Shown here: one piece after another, positions 1 through 9,223 of the stretch
How positions within the stretch are numbered: position 1 is the first letter of the stretch
Layout: the number at the start of each line of letters is the position of its first letter
Source: Marinobacter sp. F3R11
GTDB taxonomy: Bacteria > Pseudomonadota > Gammaproteobacteria > Pseudomonadales > Oleiphilaceae
Reading direction: 5' to 3'
Assembly (NCBI RefSeq): GCF_003318275.1
Contig: NZ_QOCH01000015.1
Coordinates: 1,251,926-1,315,925, forward strand
DNA length: 64,000 nucleotides
Made by a program: the position numbers and the translations under genes
The notes under the pieces: model-generated
Told to the model about the DNA's origin: nothing
The model's input: the letters and a program-made list of their open reading frames with translations, nothing else
Database searches by the model: none

Positions 1-323
1 ATGTTGAGGGCAGTAATACGTTGAGCGAGCCCCTCTTCAATGGTTTTCCACTCCCGCAGGGAAATAACCCGGGGAATGATGTCAAAGGGCCAGGCCCGAT
101 CTATATTTTCTCCCTCACTGTAGATAGTGAAGCTTATTCCCATCTCCAGTATCGCCAGCTCAGCCGCCTGCTGACGAGCCTGAATCTCGTCCGAGCCAAG
201 GTTTCCAAGGTAATCAGTAATGGCGGTTGCAGCTGGCCGGGGCTGCCCTTTGGCGGCAATCAGTTCGTCAAAGAACTCGCCTGGATCGTAATTTTTCCAG
301 TCAATGAGTTTGGTCTTTTTCAT
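1..323 (-). CDS. Circularly permuted type 2 ATP-grasp protein, N-terminal part (runs off window)
   Basis: Partial gene: the first 107 codons are in the window and the rest lies beyond base 1. I translated it from the ATG at 323, which follows an AAAGGA ribosome site. The start MKKTKLIDWKNYDPGEFFDE, followed by segments such as GISFTIYSEGE and RAWPFDIIPRVI, matches the N-terminus of the DUF404/DUF407 circularly permuted ATP-grasp family. Those proteins are usually encoded beside alpha-E and transglutaminase-like genes and are thought to form peptide-type bonds on an unknown substrate. The adjoining Peptidase_Mx gene 55 bp upstream is a plausible operon partner. Family assignment is good; the product made is unknown. 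Confidence 0.8.
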   Translation of the reverse strand, partial: MKKTKLIDWKNYDPGEFFDELIAAKGQPRPAATAITDYLGNLGSDEIQARQQAAELAILEMGISFTIYSEGENIDRAWPFDIIPRVISLREWKTIEEGLAQRITALN

Positions 324-378
324 CTTGGGTCCTTTCATTGCTGACTGCATAAACCAATGTGCCTCATCTGTGGCTGCG

Positions 379-1440
379 TTACCCACCATTTACTATGCGG
401 TGTACCAGCCGGAGTTTCTCCACCACCGGATCCGCCAGCACGAAGGGATAAGCATATTCATGTCCCATACTCCGGTTCAGGCTGTTAAGTGCAAGCGTCA
501 GGGGCAGCCAGTGCTTGATCAGCCCATCAAAATCGTGAGCCCTGTATGGATCAAATCCGTACTCTGGCCCACCATTCGCTCCTGACTCCTGGCTGGCGTT
601 CACGCGTAATCCGAATTGCCAGGCAGTCTCCAGTGTATCCACCATATGCAGGTAGTGTGCCCAAGTCTCTGCCCAGTCTTCCCAGGCGTGGCTGCTGGCA
701 TATGCGCTGATGTAGTGATTTTGCCAATCGGCCGGCGGGCCATACTGGTAATGCTGGTCGAGTGCCTGTTTGTAGTCTCTGGTGTCATCGCCAAATACAT
801 CCCGAACACTGCTCAGCCATGGGCCAGACCGGACCAGCAGATCCCAGTAGTAATGGCCGGACTCATGGCGAAAATGCCCCAAAACAGTGCGATATGGTTC
901 AGCCATCTGGCTTCGCATACGCTCCCGCTCCACCGGATCAGCCTCAGCAATATTCAGGGTAATAACGCCGTGTGAATGGCCGGTCATCACCTTCGCACGC
1001 TCGTCAAACATGGCTGGCTGATCCGCAAGAAAATCGAAAGCCAGGCCTAGCTGATTCTCCTGCAGGGGTTCGCATGGCAGCCCCAGACGCAACAGCGAAT
1101 ATACCAACCGGCGTTTCTCTCTCTCCAGGCGCACCCACAAATCATGATTCCGGGGGACGCTGAGGTCAGGGATCGTGCGATTAAGACGGCAAGCAACACA
1201 GAACGCATGTGAATCAGTGAGCGGCACCAGCCAGTTACATGCACCCTGATTCTGGTAATTGCCACAGAGCCGGTACCGATTGCCACTGGCAACTTCTCCC
1301 CAGGTGTCACCACCCTTCGGATCAACAGCCAATAGTTCCATGACATCGGGTGCGAACCCAACGTTCGCCCCGCAGGTAGTGCAGCGACTATTCTCGAAGT
1401 AAAGCAGACTGGCGCATCGGCCACAGTGAAACAGCTTCAT
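379..1440 (-). CDS. Putative zinc-binding metallopeptidase (Peptidase_Mx type)
   Basis: 353 aa. The N-terminus is a zinc ribbon (C6xxC9, C20xxC23), with a further CVAC pair near residue 81. The middle carries a metallopeptidase motif, H192-E193-S-G-H196, embedded in FRHESGHYYWD. This layout is that of the Peptidase_Mx family (putative zinc-dependent proteases with an N-terminal rubredoxin-like knuckle). No signal peptide is visible, so it is probably cytoplasmic. It is followed 55 bp downstream by an ATP-grasp gene on the same strand, and family members are often found with that set. Substrate unknown. The catalytic assignment rests on the HExxH-like motif alone. Confidence 0.8.
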   Translation of the reverse strand: MKLFHCGRCASLLYFENSRCTTCGANVGFAPDVMELLAVDPKGGDTWGEVASGNRYRLCGNYQNQGACNWLVPLTDSHAFCVACRLNRTIPDLSVPRNHDLWVRLEREKRRLVYSLLRLGLPCEPLQENQLGLAFDFLADQPAMFDERAKVMTGHSHGVITLNIAEADPVERERMRSQMAEPYRTVLGHFRHESGHYYWDLLVRSGPWLSSVRDVFGDDTRDYKQALDQHYQYGPPADWQNHYISAYASSHAWEDWAETWAHYLHMVDTLETAWQFGLRVNASQESGANGGPEYGFDPYRAHDFDGLIKHWLPLTLALNSLNRSMGHEYAYPFVLADPVVEKLRLVHRIVNGG

Positions 1441-1682
1441 CAGAGCACATCCTTGGCCGGTATTAAGAAGAACCGTGTTTTCAGTATTGGCGATACCGGC
1501 AAAAACGCAACCTCAGGCTTCCTCGTGGCTGAAACCCGGGCCTGTCAGCATACCCCCGTGCGGGCAGTCTGGAAGGAAAGTCTGGCGGTGATTCTAAAAA
1601 AAGGAGCAACAGGAAGGGAGCCCCGCTGCGGCACCCGGAGCTCCCGGATACCGCATCGGAGAAGAAATATTTCCGCGTCGGA

Positions 1683-2795
1683 TCAGTACAGTGTAGTGAG
1701 AGATTTACGGGCGAAATCCTCTACCTCGTCAAGCCGCCCTTCCTTCACTTTGGTGAGCCACTCGGGATCCTGAAGAAGAGCGCGACCCACCGCAATCAAC
1801 TCAAACTCATGGTTGCTCATGCGCTCTACCAACTCGTCAATGCCTGACCGCTCCACCGACTCTTGCTTGCTTGCCATGGTGCCGCTGATGAAATCTTCCG
1901 TCAGGCCTACGCTTCCAACCGACATAGCAGGCTTGCCAGACAACTTCTGAGTCCAGCCTGCAAGGTTGAGGCTGGAACCCTCAAACTCCGGCTCCCAGAA
2001 GCGGCGGGTTGAGGCGTGAAAAATATCTACACCGGCGTCAACCAGAGGCTTGAGGAACTGTTCAAGCTCTTCCGGGCTGTTCACCAGTTTCGCGTCATAA
2101 TCCTGCTGTTTCCACTGAGAAAAACGAAGCATAACGGGAAACTCGGGGCCCACGCGATGACGAATCGCTTCCACAATCTCAACCACGAAGCGCAGGCGGT
2201 TTTCCATGCTGCCACCATACTCATCATCACGCTGATTCGTCCCTTCCCACAGGAACTGATCAAGCAGATAGCCGTGGGCACCATGAATCTCGACACCGTC
2301 AAAACCCAGAACTTTTGCATCCTGCGCAGCATCGGCGAAGGCCTTGACAACATCCTGAATGTCTTCTTTGCTCATCGCCTTACCGTTTGGTTTGCCGGGA
2401 GCAAACAGACCTGACGGGCTGTAACCGGGAACAGAAGGATCAGGATCTACCCCTTCCTTGCGCACCGCGCCCACGTGCCAGAGCTGAGGAAAGATGGCAC
2501 CGCCTGCTTCATGCACTGCATCCACGACTTTCTTCCAGCCGGCCAGAGCCTCGTCACCATGAAACGCAGGGACATTGGGATAACCATTGGCAGCGGGATG
2601 GTTTACAGTCGTGCCTTCGGTAATGATCAGCCCCACACCTGCCTCGGCTCTGCGACGGTAATAGGCAGCCACATCTTCACCAGGAACACCTTTTGGCGAG
2701 AAATTACGGGTCATGGGCGCCATGGCAACGCGATTACGAAGGGTAAGATTGTGAACCTCGAAAGGCTCGAAAATGGGGCCAAGATTCATGGTCAT
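1683..2795 (-). CDS. NADH:flavin oxidoreductase (old yellow enzyme family)
   Basis: 370 aa FMN-dependent TIM barrel. The N-terminus (GPIFEPFEVHNLTLRNRVAM), the substrate and FMN segment EIHGAHGYLLDQFLW, the NRLRF segment and the late phosphate-binding GRALLQDPEWL are classic OYE features. Members reduce activated alkenes such as enones or nitro compounds with NAD(P)H in the cytoplasm. It lacks the C-terminal iron-sulfur and NADH domains of the long dienoyl-CoA reductase type. The gene is divergent from an HxlR regulator 137 bp away, which suggests control by that regulator in response to an electrophile. Start either at 2795 or two codons in. Confidence 0.9.
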   Translation of the reverse strand: MTMNLGPIFEPFEVHNLTLRNRVAMAPMTRNFSPKGVPGEDVAAYYRRRAEAGVGLIITEGTTVNHPAANGYPNVPAFHGDEALAGWKKVVDAVHEAGGAIFPQLWHVGAVRKEGVDPDPSVPGYSPSGLFAPGKPNGKAMSKEDIQDVVKAFADAAQDAKVLGFDGVEIHGAHGYLLDQFLWEGTNQRDDEYGGSMENRLRFVVEIVEAIRHRVGPEFPVMLRFSQWKQQDYDAKLVNSPEELEQFLKPLVDAGVDIFHASTRRFWEPEFEGSSLNLAGWTQKLSGKPAMSVGSVGLTEDFISGTMASKQESVERSGIDELVERMSNHEFELIAVGRALLQDPEWLTKVKEGRLDEVEDFARKSLTTLY

Positions 2796-2932
2796 CCGTC
2801 ACTACTCCCTGAAAAATCAGTACTGAATGAAGCAAGCGTAGCGCGCCGGCAGCTACCTCACCAATTTGGTTTCTTTAAGCAACTCTATTTAATCTGGTTT
2901 TAGGATGCAACCTTATTCTGTACACTTGCATC

Positions 2933-3406
2933 ATGGCCAGAAAACGTTTTGACGACTCCAATTGCTCCGTCGCCCGCGCCCTGAATCAGGTGGGAGACTG
3001 GTGGTCGCTGCTGATTGTGCTGCAGTCCATGTACGGCACCCGACGTTTCGTGGATTTTCAGCAGGAACTGGGCATAGCCAAAAACATACTGTGTAATCGC
3101 CTGACCCGGCTTGTGGAAAACGGCGTGCTGAAAAAAGTGGACGTTGGCGAGCACGGTTCCCGCTTCGAATACCGGCTTACCGAAAAAGGTCGTGATCTTT
3201 TCCCCGTAGTTATTGCCCTGCGCCAGTGGGGCGACAAATGGAACCCTGCGCCTGATGATGAAGCACCGCTTGATCTGCGTGACCGGGCAACAGGACAGCC
3301 TATCCCGCCTGTTCAGGTACATAACGCTATCGGCGAGCCCCTCACTGTGAGGGATGTATTCGTACCTGACACACCCCCTCCAGGCAGCAAAAAAGATCCA
3401 GCCTGA
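2933..3406 (+). CDS. HxlR family transcriptional regulator
   Basis: 157 aa winged-helix regulator. The start is typical of the family: CSVARALNQVGDWWSLLIV, then the recognition helix around GIAKNILCNRLTRLVENGVL and the wing RFEYRLTEKGRDL. A cysteine at position 11 sits where redox- or aldehyde-sensing HxlR proteins (HypR, YodB) carry their sensing cysteine, so electrophile sensing is possible but inferred. It is transcribed divergently from the old-yellow-enzyme reductase; such pairs are usually regulator and target. The C-terminal tail after about residue 110 is variable and ends in a proline-rich stretch. Confidence 0.9.
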   Translation: MARKRFDDSNCSVARALNQVGDWWSLLIVLQSMYGTRRFVDFQQELGIAKNILCNRLTRLVENGVLKKVDVGEHGSRFEYRLTEKGRDLFPVVIALRQWGDKWNPAPDDEAPLDLRDRATGQPIPPVQVHNAIGEPLTVRDVFVPDTPPPGSKKDPA

Positions 3407-3557
3407 CAATCAGCACAACTACGTTTAAAGCCTGTTTCTTGAGTTGCGTCAATCAGCCGCATGAACACCACCAACCCGCCGGCGATATTTGAGCTATGTC
3501 AAGTTCCAGAATTCCAGGGCCTTTAACCTTAGCGCAACAATGATTAAGGAGATAAAT

Positions 3558-4271
3558 ATGTCCCGTACTTTCAAACTCAGCGTTATGGCAGCTGCCGTTA
3601 TGGCCGTAGCGCCAGCCGCACAGGCTTTCGAGGCCGGTGATTTCATCCTGCGTGCAGGTGCTGTGCATGTGGCTCCGGATGATTCGAGTGACTCAATTAC
3701 TGTTGGTGGCGCACCACTTCTGGGCGCTGGTGTTGATTCTCAGGTTACCGTAGACACCAACACCCAACTCGGCCTGCGTGCCACCTACATGCTCACCAGC
3801 AATTTCGGTATTGGCGTTCTGGGCGCAACACCGTTCAAACACAACATCAATGGTGGCGGAGACCTTCCAACCAGCCTGAAACTTGGTGAAACCAAACACC
3901 TGCCACCAACGTTGACACTGCAGTACTTCCCGATGCATAGCTCATCGGCGTTGCAGCCTTATGTTGGCGTGGGCGTGAACTACACGACTTTCTTTGAAGA
4001 GAAAACAACCGCAGCCCTGAACGGCGCTATTGGTGCGCCTGCCAGTGAGCTTGAACTGGATGACAGCGTTGGTGTCGCAGTAGAACTGGGTATGGATTAC
4101 ATGCTGAGTGAAAACTTTGGCCTGAACGCAGCCATCTGGTGGGCAGATATCAATACCGATGCCACCGTAAAGGTCTACGATGGTGCCGGTAACTACCTTG
4201 CAGAAACCGACGAATTTGAAGTCGAAATCGACCCGATGGTTTACATGGTAGGTTTCACTTACAAGTTCTGA
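3558..4271 (+). CDS. ompW: OmpW family outer-membrane protein
   Basis: 237 aa when started at the ATG at 3558, which follows AAGGAG at 3546-3551. The upstream in-frame extension to 3489 lacks a ribosome site and would bury the signal peptide. A signal peptide (MSRTFKLSVMAAAVMAV, cleavage after AQA) is followed by FEAGDFILRAGAVHVAP, an alternating-residue beta-barrel with NFGIGVLGATPF and LQYFP segments, and a terminal aromatic (YMVGFTYKF) typical of outer-membrane insertion. OmpW forms an eight-strand barrel implicated in passage of small hydrophobic molecules. It is monocistronic and ends at a strong terminator. Confidence 0.93.
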   Translation: MSRTFKLSVMAAAVMAVAPAAQAFEAGDFILRAGAVHVAPDDSSDSITVGGAPLLGAGVDSQVTVDTNTQLGLRATYMLTSNFGIGVLGATPFKHNINGGGDLPTSLKLGETKHLPPTLTLQYFPMHSSSALQPYVGVGVNYTTFFEEKTTAALNGAIGAPASELELDDSVGVAVELGMDYMLSENFGLNAAIWWADINTDATVKVYDGAGNYLAETDEFEVEIDPMVYMVGFTYKF

Positions 4272-4325
4272 TTACCGTATACCGGCAACCTCATGATTCA
4301 TGGGTAGCCGGAGCGCGCGTTCTTT

Positions 4326-4352
4326 AAAAAGGGGCTTATCAGCCCCTTTTTT
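4326..4352 (+). terminator. Rho-independent terminator of ompW
   Basis: AAAAGGGGCT and AGCCCCTTTT form a perfect stem with a short loop followed by T residues, 55 bp after the ompW stop. The flanking A and T runs make it potentially bidirectional. Confidence 0.9.
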
Positions 4353-4390
4353 GATCGTCTGGTTCCTGCTTTCCCGTATTCAGAAACAAT

Positions 4391-4414
4391 AATGCGGAGC
4401 CGAAGCTCCGCATT
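4391..4414 (-). terminator. Terminator of rhlE
   Basis: AATGCGGAGC and GCTCCGCATT form a perfect 10-bp stem around CGAA, followed on the minus strand by ATTGTTT. It lies about 30 bp beyond the rhlE stop. Confidence 0.8.
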
Positions 4415-4444
4415 ATTTAATCAGTTACCTGAAGCCTTTCGGCT

Positions 4445-5761
4445 CTAGGCACTCTGGCTCTGGCCAGAGCGGCCACGCTGGCCATTGCCGTTCTGACTGC
4501 GGCCTCCGCTGCGCCCGCCGGGCTTATCACCAAAACTGCGCGGCTTGCCACCGGGCCGGCCATTTCCGCCACCGTTGCGATTGCGCGCTTTGCTGGGATC
4601 CGCTTTGGCTTTGGGCTTGAGCGGCAGATTGTTCTTTGGCTCAAAACCTTCCACTTCTTTACGCGGCAGCTGTTTCTTGATCAGCCTCTCAATACCTGCC
4701 AGCAGCTTGCCTTCATCGGCACTCACCAGTGACAGAGCATGACCGCTCTCGCCTGCACGACCGGTCCGGCCGATGCGGTGTACGTAGTCTTCCGGCACGT
4801 TTGGCAGCTCAAAGTTCACCACCTGGGGCAGCTGTTTGATGTCCAGACCACGAGCTGCGATATCGGTAGCAACCAGAACGCGGACAGCGCCCCGTTTGAA
4901 CTCGGCCAGTGCGCGGGTGCGAGCGCCCTGGGATTTGTTGCCGTGGATTGCCGCGGCCGTAATACCGTCTTTTTCCAGCTTCTGGGTCAGGCGGTTAGCC
5001 CCGTGTTTGGTACGGGTAAACACCAGCACCTGTTCCCAGCTGTTATCACGCACCAGCTTGCTAAGCAAAGCCGTTTTCTGGCTCTGATCAACTGCATAAA
5101 CCGACTGTTTCACTTTCTCTGCCGTCGTATTCCTGGCTGCAACTTCCACCTGTACCGGGTTATTCAGCAGGCCTTGGGCAAGGGTACGGATTTCTCCGGA
5201 GAAGGTAGCTGAAAACAGCAGGTTCTGACGCTTGGCCGGCAACAGTGCCAGGATTTTCCTGATATCGCGGATAAAGCCCATGTCCAGCATGCGGTCGGCT
5301 TCATCCAGTACCAGGATTTCCACTTCGTTGAAGCGCACGGCATTCTGCTGATACAGATCCATCAGGCGTCCTGGTGTTGCCACCAGCACATCAAGACCCT
5401 TGCGAAGCTTCATCATCTGCGGATTGATTTTCACACCACCAAAAACCACTGCGGCCTTGGTAGGAACGTATTTGCTGTACAGGTTTACGCTGTCATGAAC
5501 CTGCGCCGCCAGTTCACGGGTAGGGGTCAGAATCAGTGCGCGCGGGCCTTTGCCCGTACGGGGATTCTCAGCCAGACGCTGCAACAATGGCAGCGTAAAA
5601 CCAGCGGTTTTACCTGTGCCCGTCTGGGCTGCAGCCATAACATCCTTACCGGAAAGTACGGCAGGAATAGCCTGAAGCTGAATGGGAGACGGGGTTTCAT
5701 AACCCTGGTCGGTAGTTGCACGGACCAGCTGCTCGGACAAACCGAGTGAAGAAAAACTCAT
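4445..5761 (-). CDS. rhlE: DEAD-box ATP-dependent RNA helicase RhlE
   Basis: 438 aa. All helicase motifs are present in order: Q-motif region ([14 protein letters not shown]), [29 protein letters not shown], and in the second RecA domain [10 protein letters not shown] and [10 protein letters not shown]. The C-terminal tail after about residue 380 is basic and rich in G, R, N and Q, as in RhlE proteins, and should bind RNA. RhlE works in ribosome assembly and RNA turnover, especially in the cold. It stands alone between ompW, which converges on it, and an unrelated permease gene upstream. The 270-bp upstream gap shows no other gene. Confidence 0.93.
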   Translation of the reverse strand: MSFSSLGLSEQLVRATTDQGYETPSPIQLQAIPAVLSGKDVMAAAQTGTGKTAGFTLPLLQRLAENPRTGKGPRALILTPTRELAAQVHDSVNLYSKYVPTKAAVVFGGVKINPQMMKLRKGLDVLVATPGRLMDLYQQNAVRFNEVEILVLDEADRMLDMGFIRDIRKILALLPAKRQNLLFSATFSGEIRTLAQGLLNNPVQVEVAARNTTAEKVKQSVYAVDQSQKTALLSKLVRDNSWEQVLVFTRTKHGANRLTQKLEKDGITAAAIHGNKSQGARTRALAEFKRGAVRVLVATDIAARGLDIKQLPQVVNFELPNVPEDYVHRIGRTGRAGESGHALSLVSADEGKLLAGIERLIKKQLPRKEVEGFEPKNNLPLKPKAKADPSKARNRNGGGNGRPGGKPRSFGDKPGGRSGGRSQNGNGQRGRSGQSQSA

Positions 5762-6031
5762 ATATGATTAACTCTTGATTGTTCTGCCTCAACGAACACC
5801 ATTCTCGGCGAATGCGGGCAGATGCCATGAAAATTCATGGGATACAAAGACGACTACAGTCACGCGCCGTTATCGGGGTGACGTCCTCTGACAGGTCGTA
5901 TGGGTGGTTTGCAACGCGACTTTAGAGCCGGAAACTGCAGAATCCCTAGAGGCAGGATGCACGTACAATAACAGAGGCATGGGGATTTAGCTATAAGTGA
6001 TTATGGCGGGGCGGCACATGCCGGCAGAGCC

Positions 6032-7336
6032 TTATATCAGAGCAAGGGTAACACCGGAAGCAAGCAGGCTCGCAGCAAGAAGGCCGGCAAGCGACAGCCG
6101 GAGATTCCAGAGAAAGGAGGCATCCGTCGCCTTATAACCGGTCAAACGTTCCATGATAAGAGCGTTGGCCGCAAAGGGGGTTCCAAACGCGGTAACCCCC
6201 CACCCGGTTACCATACCGATACCCAGACCAATCAATGCATTAGCCGGCCAGATCCCTCCGAGAATGCCTCCCGACAGAGTGCCAATAACAATGGGATTAA
6301 CACCAGCCAGACCGGCAGCGAAGTAGATCCAGGGTACGCAGGCCGCCAGAACCGGCCAAATCCAGACGGGCATATCGGGATCGCCGTTAATCTGCCCCAG
6401 CACAGCGCCACTGATAATGGAACCGATAAACGCTGAGCCACCCACAATAGCCAGTTCGTTGCTGACGTTGGCCATGCTCACCAGTGGCGGGTTTGTTTTC
6501 CGGCTCCAGGCCAGCAGCCTTGCACCAACCACCGCCCCCATACAGCTCAGGGTTACCGCGTGGGCATAACTGATCGGGTACCAATGGCTGAGCAGGAACA
6601 CGCCCGCACAAATTGCCAGGATAAGAGCACCAAACCTTAGCCAGGGTGCCAGGCCTGCACTTGGCTCGGAGGTATCGGTTTCCTGCAGGGTTTCAGGTTC
6701 ACGCCAGATTAACCCACACAGTATGAGCGCGGCGGAAAACGGGACGGTAAACAATAACAAATCAAGGCTGCCAAGCCCTGGCAGAAGGGTGAGTGTCAGT
6801 ACCACTGAAATCGATAGTGGAGAAAACGTAGGCGATACACCAAACCCTCGCAATACCGCCCGGGTAGCGTTGCGGGTAGCTGGCGAATTGCCGTCACTGC
6901 GAACACGCTCGCCAACCAGGCTGCCAACAACAGCCACGGAGCCAAAGTTAAGAGGTATAGAAACGAGAGAAGTACCAAACGCAAGGCTCAGATAGCGGGC
7001 CAGTGGCTTACCGGCAAAAAGGCTGCCCGAAATCTGTTGTAAATCGCGGGTTCTGCTGAGCACGGAGGAAAGCAGCATAACCGCCAGAACAAGCCCCGCC
7101 AGTCGCCCCATGTTCCCAGCAGCAGAACCAATCAGCCCGGGATCCCGACCCAGGGCAAACACCAGGCTCAGCCCGGCTACAAGGAATACCGCCTTGGGCA
7201 CCCGCCGCATGTCCCGCCAGCCCAGAATCACCGCCAGGCTGACTGCCCCGGCACCCAGGAAGGCCATACCCGGAACCAGCGCCAGAATGGCTGCAATAAG
7301 CGCGATATAAGCGAGAGCAGAGCGTACCAGTTGCAA
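6032..7336 (-). CDS. Polytopic membrane transport-like protein, substrate unknown
   Basis: 434 aa, almost entirely hydrophobic, with roughly 10-12 predicted membrane helices by eye (for example residues 8-40, 45-65, 78-95, 170-200). Internal motifs such as NFGSVAVVGSLVGERV in the first half and AFGTPFAANALIMERL in the second resemble the paired re-entrant loops of ion-transporter-superfamily permeases, so it is probably a secondary transporter built from two repeats. I do not recognise the exact family. Neither neighbour (rhlE, DUF302 protein) suggests a substrate. Confidence 0.7.
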   Translation of the reverse strand: MQLVRSALAYIALIAAILALVPGMAFLGAGAVSLAVILGWRDMRRVPKAVFLVAGLSLVFALGRDPGLIGSAAGNMGRLAGLVLAVMLLSSVLSRTRDLQQISGSLFAGKPLARYLSLAFGTSLVSIPLNFGSVAVVGSLVGERVRSDGNSPATRNATRAVLRGFGVSPTFSPLSISVVLTLTLLPGLGSLDLLLFTVPFSAALILCGLIWREPETLQETDTSEPSAGLAPWLRFGALILAICAGVFLLSHWYPISYAHAVTLSCMGAVVGARLLAWSRKTNPPLVSMANVSNELAIVGGSAFIGSIISGAVLGQINGDPDMPVWIWPVLAACVPWIYFAAGLAGVNPIVIGTLSGGILGGIWPANALIGLGIGMVTGWGVTAFGTPFAANALIMERLTGYKATDASFLWNLRLSLAGLLAASLLASGVTLALI

Positions 7337-7433
7337 TGAGAAATTTCCTGAACGTAGAAACTGGTAAGCCTAACTATTCAACTCAGTGCCGGGTATCCGC
7401 AATTATGAGGATACCCCTGGTCTGCTCCGGGTC

Positions 7434-7889
7434 TCAGTGGGTTGCCGCCTTGGCAAAGTTCGCCAGCGCATTACCTACCTTTTCAAGAACAGCATCACAA
7501 CCTTCTATGGAATGCCTTGTTTTGAGGTATTGCGGATCGTTATATCCGAGCCACACCTGCCCGCTTTCGTCTTCCCATATCAGTGCTTTCTGGGGCAGGT
7601 CCACCGCCACACTCTGTGCGCACTGCATCAGTGGCGAGCCTACCTTCGGGTTGCCAAAAATCACCACTTCGGTCGGTCGCAGCTCAAGGCCTGCCGACTC
7701 AGCACCGGCTGCGTGATCAATCCGGTTCATGATTTTCATGCCCTTTTCGCTCAAAACTGCTTCAAGCTTATCGGCAGTGGCAGCTACACCATGGTTACTT
7801 TTTACCACAATCAGGCCTTCCGCAGCCTGGGCCACGCCCGAGCACAGCAGAAAAATAAGGGGCAAAGCAACAGCCTTTAATGTCTTCAT
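7434..7889 (-). CDS. DUF302 domain protein with signal peptide
   Basis: 151 aa from the ATG at 7889, which follows AAGGAC. The longer reading frame to 7982 would place 31 residues before an obvious signal peptide (MKTLKAVALPLIFLLCSGVAQA). The mature part (GLIVVKSNHGVAATADKLEAVL, then VVIFGNPKVGSPLMQ, then LPQKALIWEDESGQVWLGYN) is a standard DUF302 domain. DUF302 folds as a small alpha/beta barrel of unknown function, often periplasmic and near redox or sulfur genes. No operon partner is evident. Confidence 0.88.
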   Translation of the reverse strand: MKTLKAVALPLIFLLCSGVAQAAEGLIVVKSNHGVAATADKLEAVLSEKGMKIMNRIDHAAGAESAGLELRPTEVVIFGNPKVGSPLMQCAQSVAVDLPQKALIWEDESGQVWLGYNDPQYLKTRHSIEGCDAVLEKVGNALANFAKAATH

Positions 7890-7993
7890 ATAATGTGTCC
7901 TTAAGTGAAAGGTGAACCTCATACTAGACCACTTCGGCCATGCAAAGGGGTCCGGATACTTGATCAGAGAGTTTGTTTTCATTCAACTAAGTG

Positions 7994-8752
7994 TTAATAC
8001 GCATGCCCTGAAGACCCGCTAATGCCCTGCTGGATTTCAGGGGTTGGCGCCTGGCCCCCATTGCGAATACAGCCGGCAGAATGCCCGGCCCAGAGCCGGT
8101 ACGCATCAGGGCCGGGATGAAAACCATCCGAAGCCATAAATCCGGGTTCAAGGGGAAAGGACACACTCAGGTATTCAAGCTCACTGCGACTCTTGCACAC
8201 GCTCTCCATCAAACCGTTCATCTGCCTGGCCCGCATACCCAGATACCAGCGCAAAGGCTGAGGCAAGGCGGGGAAAAGATGCATAGGCGGAATTGCAGTG
8301 AACAGTACCCGGCTAGCGCCCACGCGGTTGATCAGGTGATCTGAAAGCTCGTTCAGGAGCGACAGCCACTGCCGGGTGCTGGTGCGACCGGTCACATCGT
8401 TAACGCCAACAGAAACGAGCACCACGTCATAGTGGTCGCCCGGAACAGCGTTGAGAGCCGTCAGCACATCGGCTGCCTTGCGGCCAGTTTCCGCCAGCAA
8501 ACTCCAGGTCACGCGGTGGTCTCCGGACAGAGCACTGACTAACTGACCCGCCAGGGCATCCTGCTGGTTACTCGCGCCCACACCGGCAGCAGCAGAGTCG
8601 CCAAGAATCAGCAGCCGGAGCTCCGGCCCTTCACCAACAGTGCCCTGACGCTCACCCTCAGGCTCAGGCAAACGCGGTGTTATCCGGCGAACATAACGCC
8701 CCTGACCAATGAGAACCGGAGCCAGTAAAAGCGTCGACAAGGGATACAGCAC
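7994..8752 (-). CDS. SGNH/GDSL-type esterase or hydrolase
   Basis: 252 aa. The N-terminus is a probable membrane anchor (MLYPLSTLLLAPVLIG). SGNH blocks follow: block I LLILGDSAAAGVGAS with the nucleophile serine near residue 53, block III VSVGVNDVTG with the oxyanion asparagine, and block V DGFHPGPDAYRLWA with the catalytic Asp/His. The family hydrolyses esters of lipids or acylated sugars. It begins 15 bp after the stop of the encapsulated-ferritin-like gene on the same strand, so the two are probably cotranscribed, an uncommon pairing. Substrate unknown. Confidence 0.88.
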   Translation of the reverse strand: MLYPLSTLLLAPVLIGQGRYVRRITPRLPEPEGERQGTVGEGPELRLLILGDSAAAGVGASNQQDALAGQLVSALSGDHRVTWSLLAETGRKAADVLTALNAVPGDHYDVVLVSVGVNDVTGRTSTRQWLSLLNELSDHLINRVGASRVLFTAIPPMHLFPALPQPLRWYLGMRARQMNGLMESVCKSRSELEYLSVSFPLEPGFMASDGFHPGPDAYRLWAGHSAGCIRNGGQAPTPEIQQGISGSSGHAY

Positions 8753-8767
8753 AGGGATTACATCCGG

Positions 8768-9058
8768 TCAGTCGTGGTGGCCAATCGGACCTTCCGTAAA
8801 CAGGAATTCCCGCAGGTGTTTGTCCATGACCGGATCCTTGCGGCGAATCCACTCAAGAACCATGGCGGCATGTTCTTTTTCCTCGTCGCGGTTATGCACA
8901 AGAATCGCTTTCAGCTCCGCATCCTTGCAGGCGTCCACGCGCTGGTTATACCAATCCACCGCTTCAAACTCTTCCATCAGTGAAACGACGGCACGGTGCA
9001 TTTCGCGGGTATCATCCGTCAGTTCGCCTACCGGCTCATGGTAATTGTCACTTGCCAT
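8768..9058 (-). CDS. Encapsulated ferritin-like protein (EncFtn family)
   Basis: 96 aa, two helices. It aligns residue for residue with Rhodospirillum rubrum EncFtn from HEP to LFTEGPI. The ferroxidase residues E32, E62 and H65 of that protein correspond to E30, E60 and H63 here, and W38 to W36. EncFtn forms a decamer that oxidises Fe(II) inside an encapsulin shell, which stores the mineral. This protein ends right after LFTEGPIGHHD, so the C-terminal encapsulin-targeting extension is absent, and no encapsulin gene lies nearby. Iron oxidation is likely; encapsulation in this host is doubtful. Confidence 0.9.
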   Translation of the reverse strand: MASDNYHEPVGELTDDTREMHRAVVSLMEEFEAVDWYNQRVDACKDAELKAILVHNRDEEKEHAAMVLEWIRRKDPVMDKHLREFLFTEGPIGHHD

Positions 9059-9223
9059 AGTTGTGCCCCCTCAGGGTAGGTAAATTAAGATACATTCAAC
9101 ACGACAGTACTCTCTGACAATAGCCGAAAATCCGTGGCTTACCACCCTGTCTTCGTTGGAGCCATGGCATGGTGGTGCCTGGCGGGCATATAGGTCTGAC
9201 GCCGGATATGCGCAGCAGGGATT

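Noticed and set aside
21..344. Plus-strand frame of 107 aa at the left edge
   Set aside because: Shadow of the minus-strand ATP-grasp gene, which has clear family motifs.
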